A stretch of DNA of 15,732 nt from an uncultured Caulobacter sp. (lineage in GTDB: Bacteria > Pseudomonadota > Alphaproteobacteria > Caulobacterales > Caulobacteraceae), in assembly GCA_937925635.1 (NCBI GenBank), contig CALALX010000061.1, forward strand, positions 1-15,732, given 5' to 3'. The translations under genes and the position numbers were made by a program. Positions 6,395 through 12,519 of the stretch are shown one piece after another. Every line of letters starts with the position of its first letter. Position 1 is the stretch's first letter. The notes under the pieces were generated by a model. That model worked only from the letters and a program-made list of their open reading frames with translations. It did not search any database and was not told where the DNA came from.

Positions 6395-7954
6395 ATGCCG
6401 CGTGCTTACGATGCGCAGGCCTGCGAGCGGTCGCTGTTTGACGCGCTGCTCGACGCCCGCGACCGATACGGGGCCAAGAAGCCGATCCTCGAGGATCAGG
6501 ACCGCAATCCGCTCAGCTACACCGACCTGATCCGCGCCAGCTTCGCGCTCGGCCGCAAGATCGCGGGGTTCACCAGCAAGGGCGAGAATGTCGGGGTGCT
6601 GCTGCCGTCCGGTTCGGGCGTGGTGGTCACCTTCTTCGGCCTGCATGCCTTCGGCCGCGTGCCGACCATGCTCAACTTCACCGCCGGACTGCGGAACCTG
6701 AGGGCCGCCTGCAAGCTGGCCAATGTGAAGACCGTGCTGACCGCCCATCGCTTCATCGAGCAGGGCAAATTGCACGACCTGGTCGACGCCATCGAGGCCT
6801 CTGGATGCAAGATCGTCTACCTGGAAGAGGTCCGGGAGACCATCGGCCTGGCCGACAAGCTGTACGCGGCGGCCGCCGGCCTGCTGCCGCGCCGATTCCG
6901 AGCCGAGCTGAAGCCGGACGACAAGGGCGTGATCCTGTTCACCTCCGGCAGCTTCGGCGCGCCGCGCGGCGTGGTGCTGAGCCACCGCAACCTGGTGGCC
7001 AACGCCCACCAGGTCGAGTCGCACATCGAGCTCGACCAGACCTGGGTGATGTTCAACCCGCTGCCGACCTTCCACTGCTTCGGCCTGACCGGCGGCGTCC
7101 TGCTGCCGCTGCTGACCGGCATGAAGGCGTTCCAGTATCCCTCGCCGCTGCACATCAAGCAGATCCCGCCGCTCATCAAGGACAGCGGCGCCTCCATCCT
7201 GCTGGCGACGGACACCTTCGTGAACCAGTATGCCCGTTCGGCCGAGGCCGATGAGCTGTCGGGCCTGCAGTTCATCGTCTGCGGCGCCGAGAAGGTGCGT
7301 GAGGAAACTCACAACCTGATCGCCGAGCGCTTCAACGGCGTGCCCGTGCTGGAAGGCTACGGCGCGACGGAAGCGGCGCCGGTTGTGGCGGTCAACAAGC
7401 CGACCGACAACCGTCGCGGCACGGTCGGCGGCCTGCTGCCCGGCATGATCGCGCGTCTCGAACCGGTCGAGGGGATACCGGAGGGCGGCCGGCTGTATCT
7501 GAGCGGCCCGAACGTCATGAGCGGCTACCTGCGCGAGGACGGCGGCGTCGACGCTCCGGAGGGCGGCTGGCACGACACCGGCGACGTGGTCACCCTGTCG
7601 GCGGACGACTGGGTCACCATCAAGGGCCGAGTGAAGCGCTTCGCCAAGATCGGGGGCGAGATGGTCTCCCTGACCGCCGCCGAGGATCTGGCCAGCGCGG
7701 TATGGCCGGACGGCCGACACGCGGTGATCTCGATGCCCGACAAGAAGAAGGGCGAGAAGCTGGTCCTGTTCACCGACCGGCCCGACGCCGACGTCGCGCC
7801 GCTGGTCGCCCACGCCCAGTCGATCGGGGCCCCGGAATTGGCCGTGCCCCGACGGATCATCCGCATTCAGGAAGTCCCCGTGTTGGGCACCGGCAAGACC
7901 GACTATGTCGCCATCCAGAGGATGGCCGAGACGGACGCCCGCGCGGCGGCGTAG
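6395..7954 (+). CDS. Stand-alone acyl-[acyl-carrier-protein] ligase (Aas C-terminal-type, AMP-forming)
   Basis: This 519-residue ANL-superfamily adenylating enzyme activates a fatty acid with ATP and transfers it to a thiol, here probably acyl-carrier protein. It resembles the ligase half of E. coli Aas: the P-loop LFTSGSFGAPRGVVLSH (181-197), PLPTFHCFGLTGGVLLPLLTG (222-242, a close parallel to Aas), YPSPLH (248-253), LEGYGATEAAPVV (319-331), the ribose-binding Asp397 in HDTGD, GRVKRFAKIGGEMVSL (411-426) and the catalytic lysine K501 in GTGKTDY. In the P-loop, a Phe stands where Aas has Glu (TSGSFG). The N-terminal 2-acyl-glycerophosphoethanolamine acyltransferase domain of Aas is missing and no separate acyltransferase is visible nearby. 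The start ATG has a clear AGGGGAG site. Chain length and whether the acceptor is ACP or CoA cannot be read from sequence alone. Confidence 0.87.
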   Translation: MPRAYDAQACERSLFDALLDARDRYGAKKPILEDQDRNPLSYTDLIRASFALGRKIAGFTSKGENVGVLLPSGSGVVVTFFGLHAFGRVPTMLNFTAGLRNLRAACKLANVKTVLTAHRFIEQGKLHDLVDAIEASGCKIVYLEEVRETIGLADKLYAAAAGLLPRRFRAELKPDDKGVILFTSGSFGAPRGVVLSHRNLVANAHQVESHIELDQTWVMFNPLPTFHCFGLTGGVLLPLLTGMKAFQYPSPLHIKQIPPLIKDSGASILLATDTFVNQYARSAEADELSGLQFIVCGAEKVREETHNLIAERFNGVPVLEGYGATEAAPVVAVNKPTDNRRGTVGGLLPGMIARLEPVEGIPEGGRLYLSGPNVMSGYLREDGGVDAPEGGWHDTGDVVTLSADDWVTIKGRVKRFAKIGGEMVSLTAAEDLASAVWPDGRHAVISMPDKKKGEKLVLFTDRPDADVAPLVAHAQSIGAPELAVPRRIIRIQEVPVLGTGKTDYVAIQRMAETDARAAA

Positions 7955-7974
7955 GGTCCCATGGGAGGCGAACG

Positions 7975-8370
7975 ATGAACCGTCTGGCCGGCTTCGCGCC
8001 GCAAGTGCTGAGCCTCCTGCGTATCGCGGCGGCGCTTTCGTTCCTGTCGCACGGAACCATGAAACTGTGGGCGTTTCCGGCGGCACAGCCCGGCGCGCCC
8101 GATCCCCTGCCCGCGATCATCGTCTTCGCGGCCTGGCTGGAGGTCGTCGGCGGCGCCCTGCTGGCGGTGGGCCTGTTCACGCGGATCGTGGCCTTCGTGC
8201 TGTCTGGCATGATGGCCGTGGCCTTCTTCATGGCCCACGTGGCTCAGGGCGGCGTCGTGCCGGCGCTGAACGGCGGCGAGGCGGCCTATCTGTTCTGCTT
8301 CATCTTCCTGTACCTGGCCTGCGCCGGCGGCGGGGCCTGGAGCGTGGACGCGGCCCGCAACAAGGGCTGA
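7975..8370 (+). CDS. DoxX family membrane protein
   Basis: This 131-residue integral membrane protein has four hydrophobic segments (about 10-25, 45-65, 68-90, 100-120). It shows the DoxX pattern: SFLSHGTMKLW after the first segment, then LEVVGGALLAVGLFTRIVAFVLSGMMAVAFFMAH. DoxX proteins are quinone- or redox-associated inner-membrane proteins of mostly undefined role. The ATG at 7975 is preceded by GGGAGG with proper spacing and lies 20 bases after the ligase stop, so the two are probably cotranscribed. The frame is open further upstream inside the ligase gene, but that part is a shadow of the ligase. Confidence 0.9.
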   Translation: MNRLAGFAPQVLSLLRIAAALSFLSHGTMKLWAFPAAQPGAPDPLPAIIVFAAWLEVVGGALLAVGLFTRIVAFVLSGMMAVAFFMAHVAQGGVVPALNGGEAAYLFCFIFLYLACAGGGAWSVDAARNKG

Positions 8371-8378
8371 GCCTCGCC

Positions 8379-9266
8379 TTGATCCGCTCTGCCCTCGCGC
8401 TGCTGGCGGCGTGCGCCCTGCTCGCCGCCTGCGGCAAGGGCGATGTCGCGCGCGAACCTGACGGCGGCTGCGCCGGCGTCGGCCGCGCGACGGCGAGCTT
8501 GCCCGGCGCCAGGGCCATGACCTACGCCGTCAGCCGCGGCGGACGGCCGCTGCGCCTGCATGTGATCCCGGCGGCGATCGGCAAGGGACCGCGCCCCGCG
8601 ATCCTGCTGTTCTTCGGCGGCGGCTGGCGGACGGGCGATGTCGCCTCGCTGGAGGGCCAGGCCCGCGCCTTCGCGGCCCAAGGCTACGTCGCGGTGCTGG
8701 CCGACTACCGGATCCAGTGCCGGGACGGCACGACTCCGTTGGACGCCGCTGTCGACGCTCGCCGCGCCTTTCGCTGGCTCCGCGAACATGCCGGGGAGCT
8801 CAACATCGATCCCGCCCGCATCGTGCTGGGGGGCGGCTCGGCCGGCGGCCAGATGGCGCTCTACGCAGCCCAGAAGGCCAAGCGCGGCGAAAAGCCCGCC
8901 GCGCTCATTCTGTTCAATCCGGTGGTCGATCTCATCGGGCCGGCGCGCTGGTGGCAGAAGCCGCTCGCCCGCGGAATCTCGCCCGCCGCCCTTCCCGTCG
9001 ACGGCTTGCCCCCGACCCTCATCGTCCACGGCGAGGCCGACCGCATGGCGCCGATCGCCGGCGCGCGCGCCTTCTGCGACAGGGCGTGGGAAGAGGGTTC
9101 GGTCTGCGTGGTCCGAGGCTATCCCGGGCGCGACCACGGCTTCTACCAGGACCGCCGGCCCGGCGCGGACGGCGCGACCTCGCCCTACGACGACACGCTC
9201 GCCCGCGCGCTCGACTTCCTGACCCGCACGGCCGTCACCGATCCGGACCGGCGGCCGACGCGCTGA
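8379..9266 (+). CDS. Alpha/beta-hydrolase lipoprotein (BD-FAE / esterase-lipase-like), TTG start
   Basis: This 295-residue predicted secreted lipoprotein starts at a TTG at 8379, eight bases after the DoxX stop. That start gives a classical signal MIRSALALLAACALLAAC with lipobox LAAC and the lipidated Cys at 18; starting at the internal ATG (8518) would remove it. The fold is an esterase/BD-FAE-type hydrolase: the oxyanion segment LLFFGGGWRTGD (76-87, with Phe in place of the usual His of HGGG), DYR (109-111), nucleophile elbow GGSAGG with Ser154, acid Asp221 in HGEADRMAP, and His253 in RDHGFY. All three catalytic residues are present, unlike the lipoprotein at 5227. Extra Cys residues suit a periplasmic location. 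The substrate is unknown. It ends three bases before the convergent lpdA stop. Confidence 0.85.
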   Translation: MIRSALALLAACALLAACGKGDVAREPDGGCAGVGRATASLPGARAMTYAVSRGGRPLRLHVIPAAIGKGPRPAILLFFGGGWRTGDVASLEGQARAFAAQGYVAVLADYRIQCRDGTTPLDAAVDARRAFRWLREHAGELNIDPARIVLGGGSAGGQMALYAAQKAKRGEKPAALILFNPVVDLIGPARWWQKPLARGISPAALPVDGLPPTLIVHGEADRMAPIAGARAFCDRAWEEGSVCVVRGYPGRDHGFYQDRRPGADGATSPYDDTLARALDFLTRTAVTDPDRRPTR

Positions 9267-9269
9267 GGG

Positions 9270-10676
9270 CTATAGGTGCAGGACGCGCTGCCAGGCGTCG
9301 AGCGAGGCCTCGTGCATGGCTTCCGACATGGTCGGGTGCGGATAGACGATGCCGTGCATCTCTTCCTCGGTGGCCTCAAGCGTGATCGCGGTGACATAGC
9401 CCTGGATCATCTCGGTGACCTCATGGCCGATCATGTGGGCCCCGATCAGCGCGCCGGTTTTCGCGTCGAAGATCGTCTTTACGAAGCCCTCGATCTCGCC
9501 GGCGGCGACGGCCTTGCCGTTCACGCGGAACGGGAAGCGGCCGACCTTCACCTCGAGGCCCTGCGCCTTGGCGGCCTGTTCGGTCACGCCGACGGAAGCG
9601 ACCTGCGGCTGGGTGTAGGTGCAGCCGGCGATCGGCGAATGGACGTTGGGCGTCTTGAAGCCGGCGATGTACTCCGCCGCGTGAATACCCTCGTGACTGG
9701 CCTTGTGAGCCAGCCAGGGCGCGCCGGCGCAGTCGCCGATGGCGTAGAGGCCCTTCACATTGGTCTGGCAATGGCCGTCGATGACGATGTGGCCGCGGTC
9801 GAGCGTGACGCCCAGCGCTTCCAGGCCGATGCCGTCGGTGTTGGCGGTGATCCCGACCGCCGAGATGCAGACCTCGCCCTCCAACGTCTCGGCCTTGCCG
9901 CCGGCCTCGATCGCCACGGACACGCCCTTGGCGGTCTTGGAGACCTTCGTCACCTTGGCGCCGACGCGGAACTTGATGCCGCGTTTCTCGAAGGCCTTCC
10001 GGGCGGCCTTGGAGACCTCCTCGTCCTCGACCGGCATGATGCGGTCGACGGCCTCGACCACCGTAACATCCGAGCCCAATGCCCTGTAGAAGCTCGCGAA
10101 TTCCAGACCGATCGCGCCCGAACCGATCACCACGAACGACTTGGGCAGCCTCTTGGGCGCCAGCGCCTCGCGATAGGCCCAGATGCGGTCGCCGTCGGCC
10201 TCAAGACCGATCTGCGGCAGGCTGCGGGCGCGGGCGCCGACGGCCAGGATCACGCCTTTCGACGCCTGCACGACACGCTCGCCGCCGGCCTTCAGCTTGA
10301 TCTTCACGGCCGGCGCCGCCCCGCCCTTCTGAAGCACGGCGTCACCCTCGATCACCTCGATCTTGTGCTTCTTCATCAGGAAGGCGACGCCCTTGTTCAT
10401 CGTCGAGGCCACCCCGCGCGAGCGCTGGATGATGGCGTCGAAGTCGAACGCGGCGCCTGCAGCGGACAGGCCGTAGTCCTTGAGGTGCGACAGGCTCTCG
10501 AACTTCTCGCCGCTCTTCAGCAGCGCCTTGGTCGGGATGCAGCCCCAGTTCAGGCAGATGCCGCCCAGCGCCTCGCGCTCGACGATGGCGGTCTTCAGGC
10601 CCAGCTGGCTGGCGCGGATGGCGGCGACATAGCCGCCGGGGCCCGAACCGATGACGATGACGTCGAAGTCGCTCAA
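9270..10676 (-). CDS. lpdA: Dihydrolipoamide dehydrogenase (E3)
   Basis: E3 reoxidises the dihydrolipoyl arms of PdhB/PdhC and reduces NAD+; it is a cytosolic FAD homodimer. The protein is 468 residues, a normal length. Visible are the FAD dinucleotide fold VIVIGSGPGGYVAAIRA (6-22), the redox disulfide C41/C46 in GGICLNWGCIPTK, the NAD-binding GSGAIG (185-190), AIGDCAG near the second FAD site, and the acid-base pair His447/Glu452 in HPTMSEAMHE. The start is TTG at 10674-10676 with a GGAG ribosome site seven bases upstream; this matches the family N-terminus, and no ATG or GTG fits. It is the last gene of the pdh operon, 47 bases after pdhC. Confidence 0.96.
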   Translation of the reverse strand: MSDFDVIVIGSGPGGYVAAIRASQLGLKTAIVEREALGGICLNWGCIPTKALLKSGEKFESLSHLKDYGLSAAGAAFDFDAIIQRSRGVASTMNKGVAFLMKKHKIEVIEGDAVLQKGGAAPAVKIKLKAGGERVVQASKGVILAVGARARSLPQIGLEADGDRIWAYREALAPKRLPKSFVVIGSGAIGLEFASFYRALGSDVTVVEAVDRIMPVEDEEVSKAARKAFEKRGIKFRVGAKVTKVSKTAKGVSVAIEAGGKAETLEGEVCISAVGITANTDGIGLEALGVTLDRGHIVIDGHCQTNVKGLYAIGDCAGAPWLAHKASHEGIHAAEYIAGFKTPNVHSPIAGCTYTQPQVASVGVTEQAAKAQGLEVKVGRFPFRVNGKAVAAGEIEGFVKTIFDAKTGALIGAHMIGHEVTEMIQGYVTAITLEATEEEMHGIVYPHPTMSEAMHEASLDAWQRVLHL

Positions 10677-10723
10677 GGGATCACTCCGGAATGCAGATCT
10701 GACGGCTCAGGCGGCGCGAACGC

Positions 10724-12007
10724 CTAGACGATCATCGTCAGAGGATCTTCGATCAGCGGCTTGAAAACAGACAGGAACCGGGCGCCGATCGCGCCATCGA
10801 CGACGCGGTGGTCGCAGGTCAGGGTGACGGTCATCACCGTGGCCACGGCCAGCTGTCCGTTCTTGACCACCGGCCGCTGCTCGCCGGCCCCGACGCTGAG
10901 GATGCAGGCCTGCGGCTCGTTGATGATCGAAGCGAAGGCCTTGATGCCCATCATGCCCATGTTGCTGATCGAGAAGGTGCCGCCCTGGAATTCCTCGGGC
11001 TTCAGCTTCTTGTCGCGGGCGCGGGCCGCCAGATCCTTGGCCTCCACCGCGATCTGGGCCAGGCCCTTGGTCTCGGCGGCGCGGATGATCGGGGTGATCA
11101 GGCCGCCGTCGATGGCCACGGCCATGGCGATGTCCGCGTGGTGGTGGATGGCGAGGCCTTCCGGCGTGTAGCTGGCGTTGGCCTCCGGCACGCGCTTCAG
11201 GGCGGTGGCGACCGCCTTGATGACCATGTCGTTGACGCTGACCTTCACGCCATCTTTTTCCAGCAAGGCGTTGATTTTGCTCCGCGCCGCCAGCAGGGCG
11301 TCCAGCTCGACATCGATGGTCAGCGGGAAGTGCGGCACGTCGCGGAAGCTGTCGGTCATGCGGCGGGCGATGGTTTTGCGCATGCCGTCCAGCGGGACGA
11401 GGTCGTAGCTGCCGGGCGCAATGCCCATCTGCTCCAGGGACTGGGCCTGCCGGGGTGCGGCGGCGGCCGGCGCGGCGGCCGGCTGCGCCGAAGGCGCGGC
11501 GGCGGGGGCCTTCCCGCGCGCGGCGTCGACGTCGGCCTTGATCACGCGGCCATGCGGGCCGGTGCCCTTGATGGCGCCGAGGTCCAGGCCGGCGGCCTGG
11601 GCCAGGCGGCGTGCCAGCGGTGAGGCGAAAACCCGGTCGCCCGAGGCGGCCACGGGCGCGGGCGCAGGCGCGGCTGGAGCAGGAGCAGGCGCCGGAGCCG
11701 CGGCGGGCGCGGACCTGGGCGCTTCAGCGGCCTTCGGCGCCTCGGCCTTCGGCGCGGGGGCTTCGCCCTCCCCGGCCAGGCGCGCGATCGGCGCGTTGAC
11801 CTTCACGCCCTCGGTGCCGGCGTCGACCAGGATGGCCTCGACCACGCCTTCGTCGACGGCCTCGACCTCCATCGTGGCCTTGTCGGTCTCGATCTCGGCG
11901 ATGACGTCGCCGGCCTTGACGGTGTCGCCGGCCTTCACGTGCCACTTGGCGAGGGTGCCCTCCTCCATGGTCGGAGACAGCGCGGGCATCAGGATTTCGA
12001 TCGACAT
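10724..12007 (-). CDS. pdhC: Pyruvate dehydrogenase E2, dihydrolipoamide acetyltransferase
   Basis: This 427-residue E2 core forms the multienzyme scaffold and transfers acetyl groups to CoA. Domains: one lipoyl domain (1-78, lipoyl-lysine K43 in ETDKA), an Ala/Pro-rich flexible linker (about 79-123), the peripheral subunit-binding domain (VFASPLARRLA to GRVIKADV, 126-160), a second Ala/Pro linker (165-187), and the catalytic acyltransferase domain (200-427) with His400 and Asp404 in DHRVVDGA. The start ATG at 12007 shares one base with the stop of the upstream GFA-domain gene (TGATG), and AGGGAAG lies upstream as a ribosome site, so translation is probably coupled. The lipoyl-domain DNA is nearly the same as in pdhB, with 104 bases identical. 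Confidence 0.96.
   Translation of the reverse strand: MSIEILMPALSPTMEEGTLAKWHVKAGDTVKAGDVIAEIETDKATMEVEAVDEGVVEAILVDAGTEGVKVNAPIARLAGEGEAPAPKAEAPKAAEAPRSAPAAAPAPAPAPAAPAPAPVAASGDRVFASPLARRLAQAAGLDLGAIKGTGPHGRVIKADVDAARGKAPAAAPSAQPAAAPAAAAPRQAQSLEQMGIAPGSYDLVPLDGMRKTIARRMTDSFRDVPHFPLTIDVELDALLAARSKINALLEKDGVKVSVNDMVIKAVATALKRVPEANASYTPEGLAIHHHADIAMAVAIDGGLITPIIRAAETKGLAQIAVEAKDLAARARDKKLKPEEFQGGTFSISNMGMMGIKAFASIINEPQACILSVGAGEQRPVVKNGQLAVATVMTVTLTCDHRVVDGAIGARFLSVFKPLIEDPLTMIV
11877..11980 (-). repeat. Lipoyl-domain segment identical to part of pdhB (104 bases)
   Basis: This stretch of pdhC matches 13769-13872 in pdhB base for base, encoding about 35 residues around and before the lipoyl-lysine (from LSPTM to DKA). 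On either side the two genes differ at third positions and at several residues. It is a direct repeat within one operon, about 1.9 kb apart. Confidence 0.9.
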
Positions 12008-12408
12008 CAGGCTTCCCTGGAAAGATGGGCGAGGGAGGCTCCATGGTCCTCCCAGTTCTGGCCGTCGAAGGCCTCGATGCGGAGGTCGAGGCCGTCCACG
12101 GAGTCGAGACAGCGGCCGTTGACCGACCAGCCGTCCGGGTTCGAGCGCGGGCGGTAGAAACTCTTGATCCCGCACAGCTTGCAGAAGGTGTGGCGGGCGA
12201 CGCCGGTGTTGAAGGTGTAGGTGGTGAGGACGTCCGCGCCTGACAGCAGCCGGAACCGGCTCTCGGGCACGATCACATGCACAAAGCCGGTCTTTTCGCA
12301 CATCGAGCAGTTGCAGGACTGCGCCTCGACGACGGCCGGAAGGGCCGCCTCGAACCGCACGGCGCCACAATGACAGCCGCCTGAACGCCAGGAGAGAGTG
12401 TCAGACAT
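12007..12408 (-). CDS. GFA-domain (glutathione-dependent formaldehyde-activating enzyme-like) protein
   Basis: This 133-residue protein of the GFA/CENP-V zinc-binding family has the metal motifs in order: CHC (C12, C14) in GGCHCGAVRFE, CNCSMC (C32, C34, C37), and CKLC (C76, C79) in HTFCKLCGIKSFYRPRS. Family members range from S-hydroxymethylglutathione synthase-like to uncharacterised, so a formaldehyde role is not established here. The ATG at 12408 is the family start, with a weak GGA upstream. It lies inside the pdh operon between pdhB and pdhC, and its TGA overlaps the pdhC ATG by one base. A family-2 repeat pair separates it from pdhB. Confidence 0.9.
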   Translation of the reverse strand: MSDTLSWRSGGCHCGAVRFEAALPAVVEAQSCNCSMCEKTGFVHVIVPESRFRLLSGADVLTTYTFNTGVARHTFCKLCGIKSFYRPRSNPDGWSVNGRCLDSVDGLDLRIEAFDGQNWEDHGASLAHLSREA

Positions 12409-12420
12409 TCCAACACCCGA

Positions 12421-12502
12421 TCATCCCCGCGAAGGCGGGGACCCAAGCTGACTCGGCGGCTGTGAAGCGACCGCTTGGATTCCCGCCTTCGCGGGAACCA
12501 TC
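12421..12502. repeat. Family-2 palindromic repeat, inverted pair
   Basis: The two units are 12421-12450 (CCCCGC-GAAG-GCGGGG then ACCCAAGC) and 12474-12502 (GCTTGGAT then TCCCGC-CTTC-GCGGGA). Each is a hairpin, and the two are inverted relative to each other. They lie between the pdhB stop and the GFA-domain start, so the operon message would contain them; they could adjust the ratio of E1 to E2/E3 transcripts. The structure matches the pair at 3917-4024. Confidence 0.8.
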
Positions 12503-12519
12503 GGTATGGAGGTCGGTCA

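Noticed and set aside
6395..8086. Long - strand open frame over the acyl-ACP ligase gene
   Set aside because: Its product is a low-complexity His/Arg/Gly/Gln-rich translation with no motif, while the + strand frame matches Aas throughout.
9276..10727. Long + strand open frame antisense to lpdA
   Set aside because: It exactly mirrors the codons of lpdA and has no recognisable domain; it is a product of high GC at third positions.
12008..12370. Longer pdhC open frame reaching 12370
   Set aside because: The extension is a shadow of the GFA-domain gene in another frame; the lipoyl domain begins exactly at the ATG at 12007.
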